Source: an uncultured Croceitalea sp.
GTDB lineage: Bacteria; Bacteroidota; Bacteroidia; Flavobacteriales; Flavobacteriaceae
Direction of reading: 5' to 3'
Assembly (NCBI GenBank): GCA_947499565.1
Contig: CANMOV010000001.1
Coordinates: 1,054,001 to 1,118,000, forward strand
Length of the DNA stretch: 64,000 bases
Shown: in pieces, positions 41,777 to 50,996 of the stretch
Layout: each line of letters starts with the position of its first letter
Numbering within the stretch: the first letter of the stretch is position 1
The notes under the pieces: model-generated
The model's database searches: none
What the model was told of the DNA's origin: nothing
Seen by the model: only the letters and a program-made list of their open reading frames with translations
Made by a program: the position numbers and the translations under genes

Positions 41777-42349
41777 ATGGAAAAACCAGAACACTACTTT
41801 AAGGATGATACGGCATTTAGAGATTGGTTAAAAGCAAACCATGATAAATCTAAAGGTATTTACCTAATTCTGTATAAAATTGAACACAAAATGCCAAGCA
41901 TGCGCTGGGAGGAAGCAGTGCGTGTTGCGCTTTGTTATGGTTGGATTGACAGTACTGTAAAAAGTCTTGGTAATGGTAAACGGCGACAATACTTCTGCCC
42001 AAGAAAACCAAAAAGTGTTTGGAGCAAGGTGAATAAAACCCATTTAGAAGAACTAGAAGCAGCAGGTCTTATTCATAAAAGTGGTTACCAAGCTATTAAA
42101 GTTGCAAAAGAGAATGGCTCATGGACAGCTCTGGATGCTGTAGAAAATGGAATCATTCCTAAGGACTTGCAAAACGCTTTCAACAAAAATTCAACTGCAT
42201 TTAAAAATTACCAAAGCTACACAAGAGGGCAGCGTAAAAGTTATTTGTATTGGCTGAACCAAGCTAAAAGAGAGGAAACAAGACAAAAGCGCATTGCAGA
42301 AATCATTTCACTGTGTAAAAAAGGTGTCAAGTCAAGAAGTACAAGATAA
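41777..42349 (+). CDS. YdeI/OmdA-family protein
   Basis: About 190 residues from the ATG at 41777; a GTG two codons earlier is the alternative. The N-terminal domain has FRDWLKANHDKSKGIYLILYKIEHKMPSMRWEEAVRVALCYGWIDSTVKSL, and the C-terminal helical part has YQSYTRGQRKSYLYWLNQAKREETRQKRIAEIISLCKKG, the typical YdeI/OmpD-associated pattern. The family has been linked to bacteriocin and peptide tolerance, but its molecular role is not established. It follows the metal-receptor-like gene closely and is the last gene of the run. Confidence 0.88.
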   Translation: MEKPEHYFKDDTAFRDWLKANHDKSKGIYLILYKIEHKMPSMRWEEAVRVALCYGWIDSTVKSLGNGKRRQYFCPRKPKSVWSKVNKTHLEELEAAGLIHKSGYQAIKVAKENGSWTALDAVENGIIPKDLQNAFNKNSTAFKNYQSYTRGQRKSYLYWLNQAKREETRQKRIAEIISLCKKGVKSRSTR

Positions 42350-42504
42350 ATTGATAGTTGGCTTAATTAAAATTCGTCAATTCGAGTAATTTTTGGGTTT
42401 TTTGAAAAAATTGTATCAAGAACAGAATTGTATTGTAAACCTCGTTCTCAATACCTATTCCTCTGTCATAACTATGTTTTTCCTGCTAAAAAAACTCGGT
42501 ATGC

Positions 42505-43752
42505 CTATTTCTTCTGGTACATTCGATAATAAATAAAAGCGGCTATAGCACCAACAGAGGAAAAGCCTGTTAGCATCCAAAAAACGTATTGATGCCCTTG
42601 AACACCAGGATATTTGTCTAAAAAGTAACCGTATGCAGGGCCAGCAAAAATATCTGGCGTATATCCTACTAAAGAGATTAATCCAACTGCTGTACCCGTA
42701 AGAGCCAATGGAATATTACCTTCTTTCATAACCCCAAAATACAAGGCTCTTGCGGCATAAACACCCATTCCAATAGTAACAACTGAAGCAAAAAATAGAA
42801 AAGTAGTATTTGGTACTATAATCCCCGTAGCAAAAAGAACACCTGCAATAATACATAACACTAAACTTAAAAATAACCAGAAAGTAATCTTGAAACGGTC
42901 AACTAATAGCCCAACCAAAATACCTGTTGCAGGTCTCAAAAATTGTAAAAAAGTACCCACTTGAGCAGATTCTACCTGGTCGTAAAGCATTACTTCATTA
43001 GCGAACTGAGATATAATATCCGTAATCTTATACCCTACATATGCACATAAAATAATAACCATTAATAACCATATGGATGGTAGTTTTAATACTTGTTTTA
43101 TTTCGTTAAAACTGATTCTCTCAACAAGAATTTCTTTTTCATTTACATTAGACTTCATAAAAACCCAAACCAACACTCCAATTATCAATATTATAATAAC
43201 CGAGGTATAAAGCACATAAGTAAATGCTTCTTGACGCTCGAGTAGCGATGCCATAGCTACATTATCTCTTAAAAAAAGGGAAAATATAAAAACTCCTAAT
43301 AGCCCAAACAAAAATCCGGTAAGTCCCCTACCCCCATCTAAAAACCCAAAAGCTTTGCCTTGCGAAGTATCGCCGCCCCAAACTCTTGTTGCCTTTATCA
43401 TTGGTGCCCAAAACAAAAATATAGTGGTAAAACCCCAATACCCGTATAATACTTGTAGCATTCCTAAACTCGGATAGGAAGCAAAGAGCAATCCGCCCAA
43501 TGCAGTCATCCAAAGAGCAATAGCTATTAATTTTCGTGGTGGGAATTTATCTGCTAAAGGACCTCCTAAAAGATAAGAATGAACAGCAACCAAACCATAG
43601 ATTGAAAAGCATAACCCTAATTGTACATTATCCAACTGAAAAACCTCCAGTACTGTGGGTCTAAATATTCTGGGTAGTACAAAAGGTAAAATAAAAACAG
43701 CTTCTCCAGCTAAAATCAATAAAATAAGGTAAATCCAACTTGGTTTTTTCAT
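42505..43752 (-). CDS. Major facilitator superfamily transporter
   Basis: A 415-residue protein with about twelve membrane helices. MFS features are visible: GGPLADKFPPRKLI in the first inner loop (the G-x-x-x-D-R/K-x-G-R-R-type motif), GFLDGGRGLTGFLFGLLGVFIFS in the fifth helix and GILVGLLVDRFKITFW in the second half. The general look is of the sugar-phosphate or organic-anion permease group, but the substrate cannot be assigned. It lies eight bases downstream of the DUF1272 gene on the minus strand and is probably co-transcribed with it. The 155 bases between it and the convergent YdeI gene show nothing clear. Confidence 0.88.
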   Translation of the reverse strand: MKKPSWIYLILLILAGEAVFILPFVLPRIFRPTVLEVFQLDNVQLGLCFSIYGLVAVHSYLLGGPLADKFPPRKLIAIALWMTALGGLLFASYPSLGMLQVLYGYWGFTTIFLFWAPMIKATRVWGGDTSQGKAFGFLDGGRGLTGFLFGLLGVFIFSLFLRDNVAMASLLERQEAFTYVLYTSVIIILIIGVLVWVFMKSNVNEKEILVERISFNEIKQVLKLPSIWLLMVIILCAYVGYKITDIISQFANEVMLYDQVESAQVGTFLQFLRPATGILVGLLVDRFKITFWLFLSLVLCIIAGVLFATGIIVPNTTFLFFASVVTIGMGVYAARALYFGVMKEGNIPLALTGTAVGLISLVGYTPDIFAGPAYGYFLDKYPGVQGHQYVFWMLTGFSSVGAIAAFIYYRMYQKK

Positions 43753-43759
43753 AAAGGGC

Positions 43760-44050
43760 TCACCTATCTTTTGGATGAATACTTTTGTTTGTTTCCTTTA
43801 AGCTTTGAAAGGTATTAAAATCTAAAGGCTTGTATACTCGGTTACCCTTTGGTGGGTTTTGCATTACTTCCGCTTTGGGTCTGATGGGTCTTCTCTCAAA
43901 ACCACCTCCACAATTGGGACAAACATTTTCAAGTAAGGTTTCTACGCATTCAACGCAAAAAGTACATTCATATGCACAAATCATTGCCTCTTCACTTTCT
44001 GGAGGCAGAGGTTTGTCACAATTTTCGCAAGTTGGTCGCAACTCAAGCAT
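43760..44050 (-). CDS. DUF1272-family zinc-ribbon protein
   Basis: A 96-residue protein beginning MLELRPTCENCDKPLPPESEEAMICAYECTFCVECVE and continuing ENVCPNCGGGFERRPIRP. This is the DUF1272 pattern: four cysteine pairs (CxxC, CxxxC, CxxC and CxxC types) that should bind zinc, and the conserved GGxxxRRPIRP. Function of the family is unknown. It is the first gene of a two-gene unit with the MFS transporter and is divergent from the propeller-amidohydrolase gene. Confidence 0.92.
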   Translation of the reverse strand: MLELRPTCENCDKPLPPESEEAMICAYECTFCVECVETLLENVCPNCGGGFERRPIRPKAEVMQNPPKGNRVYKPLDFNTFQSLKETNKSIHPKDR

Positions 44051-44117
44051 AAAAATTCATTTACATTCTAAAGATAATGATAAACAAATCCAATCAAAAT
44101 ACAAGCCCTCTTTTCCC

Positions 44118-44139
44118 TATCTTTAGTCGACTAATTAAC
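44118..44139 (+). promoter_or_regulatory. Promoter/leader block shared with 52837-52858 (copy 1)
   Basis: TATCTTTAGTCGACTAATTAAC here is matched in 21 of 22 positions at 52837-52858, where only one base differs (TAGGCGAC for TAGTCGAC). TATCTTTA is one base off the TAnnTTTG -7 box. The block ends seven bases before the start of the propeller-amidohydrolase gene. Confidence 0.7.
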
Positions 44140-44146
44140 AACCACA

Positions 44147-47100
44147 ATGAAAAACTTATTTACCCTCTTGGTACTTCTGGTATCAATAACCTTATACGCA
44201 CAGGAAGGCAAGAAAAAGGATAAAAAATGGGATGTAACTAATCCTGGAGAATCCTTTAATTACAAAGACTATCCCCTTAGTACAAATGAAGGAACTTGGA
44301 TGAATCTTGATGTTAGTCCAGATGGAAAAACACTAGTTTTTGATTTATTGGGTGACATTTATAAAATGCCAATTACTGGAGGAAAGGCAACACCTTTAAG
44401 AAGTGGAATTCCTTTTGAAGTGCAACCACGATTTAGCCCCGATGGAAAACACATTTCTTTTACCTCTGATGCCGGTGGCGGTGATAATATTTGGGTAATG
44501 AAAAGTGATGGTAGCGATGCTAAACAAATCTCAAAAGAAAGTTTTCGTTTATTAAACAACGCTTATTGGACGCCAGATGGGAATTACTTAATTGGGCGTA
44601 AACATTTTACATCGCAGCGTTCACTAGGGGCCGGAGAACTATGGCAGTACCATATTACGGGTGGTTCCGGTTTGCAATTAACCAAACGAAAGAATGACCA
44701 ACAAAATCTTGGCGAACCTTGTGTTTCTCCAGATGGAAAGTATGTGTATTATAGTGAAGATGTATACCCTGGAGGCTACTTTCAATACAATATGGATCCT
44801 AACAGTCAAATCTATGTGATTAAACGTTATGATTTTGAAACTGGAAAAACTATAACTATTACCGGCGGGCCAGGTGGTGCTATACGACCTCAGCTATCAC
44901 GCGATGGGACAAAACTTGCCTTTGTTAAACGTATCCGAACCAAATCTGTGCTTTTCTTACATGATTTAAAAACTGGTGAAGAATGGCCGATTTTTGATGG
45001 CTTAAGCAAAGATCAACAAGAAGCTTGGGCAATTTTTGGCGTGTATCCAAATTTCAATTGGACACCAGATGATAAAGCTATTGTATTCTGGAGCGCTGGT
45101 AAAATCCATAAAATTGATGTTAATTCCCTAGAGCTTAGCAACATTCCCTTTCAGGTTGAAAATGATATTAAAATTGCAGAACGCGTTCACTTTAATTCAC
45201 CAGTAGCACCTGAAAATTTTGATGCTAAAGTTATTCGTCATGCGGTTACTTCTCCCGATGGAAAAACTATGGTGTTTACAGCAGTTGGGCATTTATGGAG
45301 TAAGAAAATACCCAATGGTAAACCAAAACGTTTAACTAACAATAAAGATTTTGAATCAGAACCTACTTTCTCTCCCGATGGTAAAGAATTGGTTTTTGTT
45401 ACATGGAATGATGAAAACCTTGGCGCGGTTCACAGGATGCCTGCCACTGGTGGTTCATCGACCAAATTAACTACGGAAAAAGGAATTTACCGCACACCAA
45501 GTTTTAGTCCTTCCGGCAAGCTCATTGCTTACAGAAAGGAAAGAGGTAATAATGACCAAGGAAGAACTTTTGCCAAGAAAACAGGTATTTATACCATCAA
45601 TACAAATGGCAGCAATCAGAAATGGGTTTCTGAAGAAGGAGAATACCCAACATTTACAAAAGATGGAAAGCGCATATTCTACCAAACTGGAGGTACTTAT
45701 TTTGGGAATCTGACCAAAAGCTTAAAATCGGTAGACCTCAACGGAAAAGAGGAACGTACGCATGTAAAATCAAAATATGCCAATAGATTAGTTCCCAGTC
45801 CCGATAACAATTGGATAGCTTTTACCAATTTACACAAGTCCTATATTGCACCTTTAGCAATGACTGGTAAAGCCGTTGATTTAGACAATAACTCTAAATC
45901 TGTGCCCGTTTCTCAAATAGCCAAGGATGCTGGTATCAACTTACATTGGTCAAAAGACAGCCAAAAAATTATGTGGACCTTGGGAGACGAGTATTTTTCC
46001 AATAATATTAAAGATCGCTATACTTTTTTACCAGGTTCTCCAGAAAAAGTTGCAAAACCAGATTCTACTGGAATAAAAGTTGGACTTCAATTAAAACAGC
46101 ATAAACCTTCTGGTAAAATAGCGTTTACAAATGCAAGAATCATAACAATGGAAGGTGATGAAATCATTGAAAACGGAACTATTATAATTAGTGAAAACCG
46201 AATTGAGCAGTTAGGAGCATCATCAGAAATTTCCGTTCCAGAGAATGCAAAAGTCTTTGATGTTTCTGGAAAAACAATTATGCCAGGTATTGTAGATGCA
46301 CACGCACACGTTGGCGGATTTAGGTATGGTTTAACCACTCAAAAGCATTGGCAATTATATGCCAATTTGGCTTTTGGTGTAACTACTTCACATGATCCAT
46401 CCGCAAATTCAGAGTCCATTTTTGCTATGTCAGAATTAATTAAAACTGGCGATATGATTGGACCGCGCCTCTACTCTACTGGGATTATACTTTATGGAGC
46501 AGATGGGGATTTTAAGGCCGTAATTAATAATTTGGATGACGCTCGTTCTTCTATACGAAGAACAAAAGCTTACGGTGCAAAATCCGTTAAGAGTTATAAC
46601 CAACCTCGCCGAAATCAACGTCAACAAGTAATGCAAGCTGCACGCGAATTGGGTATTAATGTGGTGCCAGAAGGCGGTTCCACTTTTTATCATAATATGA
46701 CTATGTTGATGGATGGTCATACAGGTGTGGAACATAATATCCCTGTTGCACCAGTCTATAAAGATGTTATTGAGCTTTGGAAAAATAGTAAATCAGGATA
46801 TACCCCAACACTCATTGTTAATTATGGTGGACTTAATGGTGAATACTGGTTCTATCAAAAAGATAATGTTTGGGAAAATGAGAAACTTTTAAAATACACA
46901 CCAAGAGGTTTAGTGGATGCACGTTCTCGACACAGAACTATGGTCCCAGATGAAGAATATGAAAACGGACATATTATGGTTTCCAAGGATGCGACGGCAT
47001 TAACCAATAATGGGGTTAAAGTAAATCTTGGAGCTCACGGGCAGTTGCAAGGTCTTGGAGCACATTGGGAACTTTGGTTGTTACATCAAGGTGGGATGAC

Positions 47101-47434
47101 AAATATGCAAGCCTTAAGAGCAGCAACATTAAATGGAGCTGAATATATAGGTGCGGGTGATGAAATTGGCTCTTTAAAGGTTGGTAAACTGGCAGATTTG
47201 ATTGTTTTAGATAAAAATCCTTTGGATAATATCAAGAATACGGAAACGGTTAAATACACTATGGTCAATGGCCGCCTTTTTGATACCGATACTATGAATG
47301 AAATTGGAAATAGGGAAGAAAATCGTGGTGAGTTTTGGTGGGAAAACAACAGGTATAATCAGGCTTTCCCTTGGCACGAAACTTCAAAGAGTTTTACCAT
47401 ACCAGGTTGTGGTTGTGAATTGGGTCATCAATAA
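44147..47434 (+). CDS. Secreted TolB-like propeller fused to an amidohydrolase
   Basis: A 1095-residue exported protein (signal peptide ending LYAQ, residue 19). Residues 50-650 contain many PD40/TolB-type blades, e.g. LDVSPDGKTLVFDLLGDIYKMPITGG and PRFSPDGKHISFTSDAGGGDNIWVMKSDGSDAKQI. The amidohydrolase part starts near residue 670 (IAFTNARIITMEGDEIIENGTI), has the metal motif HAH (His719, His721) in MPGIVDAHAHVGG, further histidines in GHTGVEHNIP and NLGAHGQLQGLGAH, and the usual end SLKVGKLADLIVLDKNPLDNI. Such fusions may hydrolyse peptides or cyclic amides at the surface; the substrate is unknown. Confidence 0.92.
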   Translation: MKNLFTLLVLLVSITLYAQEGKKKDKKWDVTNPGESFNYKDYPLSTNEGTWMNLDVSPDGKTLVFDLLGDIYKMPITGGKATPLRSGIPFEVQPRFSPDGKHISFTSDAGGGDNIWVMKSDGSDAKQISKESFRLLNNAYWTPDGNYLIGRKHFTSQRSLGAGELWQYHITGGSGLQLTKRKNDQQNLGEPCVSPDGKYVYYSEDVYPGGYFQYNMDPNSQIYVIKRYDFETGKTITITGGPGGAIRPQLSRDGTKLAFVKRIRTKSVLFLHDLKTGEEWPIFDGLSKDQQEAWAIFGVYPNFNWTPDDKAIVFWSAGKIHKIDVNSLELSNIPFQVENDIKIAERVHFNSPVAPENFDAKVIRHAVTSPDGKTMVFTAVGHLWSKKIPNGKPKRLTNNKDFESEPTFSPDGKELVFVTWNDENLGAVHRMPATGGSSTKLTTEKGIYRTPSFSPSGKLIAYRKERGNNDQGRTFAKKTGIYTINTNGSNQKWVSEEGEYPTFTKDGKRIFYQTGGTYFGNLTKSLKSVDLNGKEERTHVKSKYANRLVPSPDNNWIAFTNLHKSYIAPLAMTGKAVDLDNNSKSVPVSQIAKDAGINLHWSKDSQKIMWTLGDEYFSNNIKDRYTFLPGSPEKVAKPDSTGIKVGLQLKQHKPSGKIAFTNARIITMEGDEIIENGTIIISENRIEQLGASSEISVPENAKVFDVSGKTIMPGIVDAHAHVGGFRYGLTTQKHWQLYANLAFGVTTSHDPSANSESIFAMSELIKTGDMIGPRLYSTGIILYGADGDFKAVINNLDDARSSIRRTKAYGAKSVKSYNQPRRNQRQQVMQAARELGINVVPEGGSTFYHNMTMLMDGHTGVEHNIPVAPVYKDVIELWKNSKSGYTPTLIVNYGGLNGEYWFYQKDNVWENEKLLKYTPRGLVDARSRHRTMVPDEEYENGHIMVSKDATALTNNGVKVNLGAHGQLQGLGAHWELWLLHQGGMTNMQALRAATLNGAEYIGAGDEIGSLKVGKLADLIVLDKNPLDNIKNTETVKYTMVNGRLFDTDTMNEIGNREENRGEFWWENNRYNQAFPWHETSKSFTIPGCGCELGHQ

Positions 47435-47446
47435 TAAAAAATGATA

Positions 47447-47486
47447 CGATACTGGTTTTGAACTAATGGTTTAAAACCAGTAATCG
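47447..47486. other. Long stem-loop after the propeller-amidohydrolase gene
   Basis: CGATACTGGTTTT pairs with AAAACCAGT-A-ATCG (one bulged A) around a 13-base loop, 12 bases past the stop codon. There is no T-run behind it, so it is not a classical terminator. It could protect the mRNA 3' end or be a Rho-dependent stop structure. Confidence 0.5.
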
Positions 47487-47587
47487 TTGATATTCAACTT
47501 ACTATTTAATAGTATTTTTGTTACGAGTTACAGGAAAGGTACAAGCCAGCGTGTTACCGTTATTGTATTGTGATTGTAAGTCTTTAA

Positions 47588-48352
47588 ATGTCTAAATTAC
47601 CAAAAGAGAATCAGTTTTTAGATTTGTCAGATTATGGCAGACCAGTAGCAATAATAATTGCAAAATCCCTAAAAAACACTTCATTCACGCCTATTCATGT
47701 CACTATTGGGTTTATCATCTGTGGTTTAGCCGCTATTTATTGTATTCTCAATCAACACTATTGGGCTACAACCATCTTTTTAATTTTAAAATCCATCTTA
47801 GATGCTGCAGATGGGGAGTTGGCTAGAATAAAAAAAACACCTTCCTATACTGGTAGGTATCTGGATTCTGTCTCGGACATTATTTTAAATCTCCTAATAC
47901 TACTAACCATTTGGTATGTTACAAATGGTTCCCTAGTCTATGCATTACTGGCATTTTTTGGAATTCAATTACAAGGTACTTTGTACAACTATTACTATGT
48001 TATTCTCAGAACTAAATATAATGGAGATACCACCAGCAGAGTTTTTGAAAATAAACGCCCAACTGCACTGAAAGGAGAGAAACAGCGCAACGTAAACATT
48101 CTTTTTGCTATGTATCGGATGCTTTATGGTCTTTTTGATAAAATTATATACCAATTAGATAGAAAAGCAGTAGAAAGTAGCAAATTGCCTAACTGGTTTA
48201 TGACTGCAGTTTCAACCTTTGGTTTGGGTTTTCAGTTATTATTGATTGGCCTTATGCTTGCCTTAGGTTTTAAAGAATATATTATTCCTTTTTTCATTAT
48301 CTATTCAATTTTAATTTTAGTTTTTATAACGCTACGACGATATTTAAATTAA
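47588..48352 (+). CDS. CDP-alcohol phosphatidyltransferase family protein
   Basis: A 254-residue membrane enzyme with about six helices. The catalytic motif D-x2-DG-x2-AR-x8-G-x3-D-x3-D is present exactly, starting at DAADGELARIKK and ending RYLDSVSD. The family transfers a phosphatidyl or related group from a CDP-linked donor to an alcohol (inositol, glycerol, serine or choline phosphate). The acceptor cannot be told. The gene has its own 153-base upstream region. It is followed by the methyltransferase gene after 134 bases. Confidence 0.93.
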   Translation: MSKLPKENQFLDLSDYGRPVAIIIAKSLKNTSFTPIHVTIGFIICGLAAIYCILNQHYWATTIFLILKSILDAADGELARIKKTPSYTGRYLDSVSDIILNLLILLTIWYVTNGSLVYALLAFFGIQLQGTLYNYYYVILRTKYNGDTTSRVFENKRPTALKGEKQRNVNILFAMYRMLYGLFDKIIYQLDRKAVESSKLPNWFMTAVSTFGLGFQLLLIGLMLALGFKEYIIPFFIIYSILILVFITLRRYLN

Positions 48353-48486
48353 TCCCTATGCCTTAAATGCTTGTTTTTACAAACCCCTACTCATGCTCAA
48401 TCACCCTTGTTCTTAAGAATTAGTTATTCTAAAAACTTCTATTTACTAATCAAGTGCCTTATTTTTATTAAAAATCCTAAAAACAC

Positions 48487-49083
48487 TTGAAAAAAGAACA
48501 AGACTACTGGTCGCAACGCTATTATGAAAAACGCACGGGTTGGGATATTGGATATCCTTCTACCCCACTAAAGACCTATATAAACCAATTAGAAGATAAG
48601 ACCATTAAAATTCTAATCCCTGGTGCTGGTAATGCCTATGAGGCAGAATACCTATGGCAACAAGGTTTTACCAATGTTTTTATTATGGACATCTCACCTA
48701 TTCCACTAGAAGCTTTTGCAAAACGTAATTCAGAATTTCCTAAATCGCAATTATTGCATGAGGACTTTTTTAACCATCAAAACCAATACGACCTTATTTT
48801 GGAGCAAACCTTTTTTTGCTCTTTTGTGCCAACTGACGAAAACCGTTTTGCTTATGCAAAGCATATGAACGCACTTTTAAAATCAAAGGGCAAACTAGTT
48901 GGCGTTTGGTTTGATGTTCCCTTAACGGGTGATATGGAAAAGCGTCCTTTTGGTGGAGATAAAGAACTATATCTAAATTACCTTTGTAAATATTTAGAAG
49001 TCGTCACTTTGGAAAAGTGTTATAACTCTATTCCGCCAAGACAAGGGAGTGAATTGTTTGGAATATTAAGAAAGAATAACTAA
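48487..49083 (+). CDS. TPMT/thiol methyltransferase-like SAM-dependent methyltransferase
   Basis: A 198-residue cytoplasmic enzyme of the thiopurine S-methyltransferase family. It begins DYWSQRYYEKRTGWDIGYPSTPLKTYI, with the typical W-x-x-R-Y and GWD motifs, and has the SAM loop ILIPGAGNAYEAEYLWQQGF followed by VFIMDISP. Members methylate thiols, sulfide, halides or tellurite. The start is a TTG; the upstream triplets contain no ATG in frame, and the N-terminal motif begins within seven residues. The stop is nine bases from the end of the convergent LVIVD gene. Confidence 0.9.
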   Translation: MKKEQDYWSQRYYEKRTGWDIGYPSTPLKTYINQLEDKTIKILIPGAGNAYEAEYLWQQGFTNVFIMDISPIPLEAFAKRNSEFPKSQLLHEDFFNHQNQYDLILEQTFFCSFVPTDENRFAYAKHMNALLKSKGKLVGVWFDVPLTGDMEKRPFGGDKELYLNYLCKYLEVVTLEKCYNSIPPRQGSELFGILRKNN

Positions 49084-49092
49084 GATTATTTA

Positions 49093-50808
49093 CTACTCTA
49101 TAACTTCTAATTGCCATTGTTGATTATTTCTTCCATGGAATGGCCATGTTATAATATTGGTCCCAGCCGAAGTTCTACGTCCAAAAACATCCATGTATTG
49201 ATTATCATCTAGGTTTCTTATATAAAAGTAACCCTCATCTGCGGCAGGTTCTATAGCCCATTGCTGACTAATATCTCCTACATATTCTGATTGTAGAACA
49301 TTATTGGCAGTACCTGAAGTTTCCGATTTCTGAGCCACCTTATCTGAATATAACGATCGGATTACATAAGCTCCAGAGTCAAGAATTTCTAAATTCCATT
49401 GCTCATTATCTTCCTGTCCATCTCTACTTTCCTGCGAAATATTAGTTCCGTCAGCTGTAGAAAGACTAGACAAGCCTATTACACGACCACTATGTCTTGC
49501 TTTGATAAGATAATTACCCTCGGGAATAACCGTACTTTCGTCCGTTCTAATCTTATTAATGATTTGCAAACCGGAATTCCCAGAAGCGGCAAATATGTAA
49601 TCTCCATCAGAAATAACATAGTTGATAGAACCATTTAGTTCTACAACACCCATTAAGTCTATTAATTCGTTCTTTACTTTAATAGCCAAACCTGCTCCTC
49701 CATTTGCTAACAACGTAGCATTACCATTAACAGATACCGCATTAGTCACTTTATCAGAAGGGGAAATATTTTCAGGATCTATAAGAATAGCTAAACGTTC
49801 TTCTAATGTTCCAGTATCTAAATTATATACTCCAGCTCCTTGTGCACCTTCCGCTACAATAAGCTTACCATTCATAATAGCTATTGTTCGCTTTGCAGCT
49901 TCAACTAAACTCGTGCTAGTATTTATAGTTGATATTACATTTAATTCTCCATCCATTATTGTAACTCCGGTACTAGCATCTAAAACTGCTAGTTTTCCGT
50001 TTTCAGAAGTTACCGAGCGTAAATCATCAAAAGCAATTTCGTTAGATTTTGAAAAAGTAGCTCCATCATATTTTGCGATAACTCCATCTGTTCCGCTTGA
50101 AACATAAAACGAGTTCCCCATTTTTGTAATTCCGGTTGCAGTATTCCCTTGCTGGTAGAAGTAAGTCAAATTATTTAAATCAATGGAACCATCTTGAACA
50201 CCTATTTTCGCTATAAATGATTCTCCTGTCGCTTCTAAAACCTTTTCCGTATCTACATTTCCTAATACATAAACATAACCACTGTCATAAAAAATAACAT
50301 TGGCATCTCTGTTATACATATACATTCTTGAAGCTAAAACAGGTGATAGCGGGTCACTTAAATCAATTACGTCAACCGCTCCCGCAAAGGTTTCCCCAAT
50401 AGTATTGTATGAAACATAAGCGAATTGATCTTGATAATCTACGTGAGTGGCAGTAAGGTTTGAACCTCCTTCAAAACTAGGACTTGATACTTGACCAACT
50501 AAATTTAGATGAAAATCGCTACTTGCATTTGATGTATTCTCTCTAGTACTTGTTGTTCTATTTTTTATAGGAGCTTTTAAACTAAGACTGCCATTTTTGT
50601 CTATTCCACTCTCATCATAATCTTCGTGTACAAAATAAATAGGTAAAATGCCATTAGACTCGGGTGCAATCGAATTTTGCAATATCGTATTATTTTCTTC
50701 TAAAAGGAGTGCTCTACCTTGGTCTTGTAGGTCATAAACTGTTGTTTCGTCTGTACAACTTACAAGTGTAAACAAAACTAAAACAATTAATAGGTAGCAG
50801 TTTTTCAT
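49093..50808 (-). CDS. Lipoprotein with LVIVD-type propeller and C-terminal ricin-type lectin domain
   Basis: A 571-residue lipoprotein (signal ending TLVSC, Cys18). Residues 100-420 look like an LVIVD/propeller region with blades such as THVDYQDQFAYVSYNTIGETFAGAVDVIDLSDPLSP and DGDYIFAASGNSGLQIINK. The last 140 residues form a beta-trefoil: NYLIKARHSGRVIGLSSLSTADGTNISQ, then QWNLEILDSGAYVIRSLYSDKV, then QWAIEPAADEGYFYIRNLDDNQYMDVFGRRT and a final NNQQWQLEVIE. The QxW motifs mark ricin/CBM13 lectins that bind sugar. It is probably on the cell surface. It lies 188 bases from the GH26-like gene on the same strand. Confidence 0.88.
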   Translation of the reverse strand: MKNCYLLIVLVLFTLVSCTDETTVYDLQDQGRALLLEENNTILQNSIAPESNGILPIYFVHEDYDESGIDKNGSLSLKAPIKNRTTSTRENTSNASSDFHLNLVGQVSSPSFEGGSNLTATHVDYQDQFAYVSYNTIGETFAGAVDVIDLSDPLSPVLASRMYMYNRDANVIFYDSGYVYVLGNVDTEKVLEATGESFIAKIGVQDGSIDLNNLTYFYQQGNTATGITKMGNSFYVSSGTDGVIAKYDGATFSKSNEIAFDDLRSVTSENGKLAVLDASTGVTIMDGELNVISTINTSTSLVEAAKRTIAIMNGKLIVAEGAQGAGVYNLDTGTLEERLAILIDPENISPSDKVTNAVSVNGNATLLANGGAGLAIKVKNELIDLMGVVELNGSINYVISDGDYIFAASGNSGLQIINKIRTDESTVIPEGNYLIKARHSGRVIGLSSLSTADGTNISQESRDGQEDNEQWNLEILDSGAYVIRSLYSDKVAQKSETSGTANNVLQSEYVGDISQQWAIEPAADEGYFYIRNLDDNQYMDVFGRRTSAGTNIITWPFHGRNNQQWQLEVIE

Positions 50809-50996
50809 ATATAAGTAGGTTTATTTAGTTGTATAAGAACCATATAACGCTACATTTATTTTATTTAGACGCAATATTTCGATTAAGTGCAAAGCGATAT
50901 CAAGGTCTCTATTGGGACTTATCTTAAAGCTATGCCTACTCGGAATAAACCACTTCAGCTATTTAATTATATGTTTAGAGCTATTGGATAGGAATT

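Noticed and set aside
49622..50107. A 161-codon plus-strand reading frame inside the LVIVD-ricin gene
   Set aside because: Its residues are a low-complexity shadow of the propeller repeats on the other strand; no signal, domain or upstream element.
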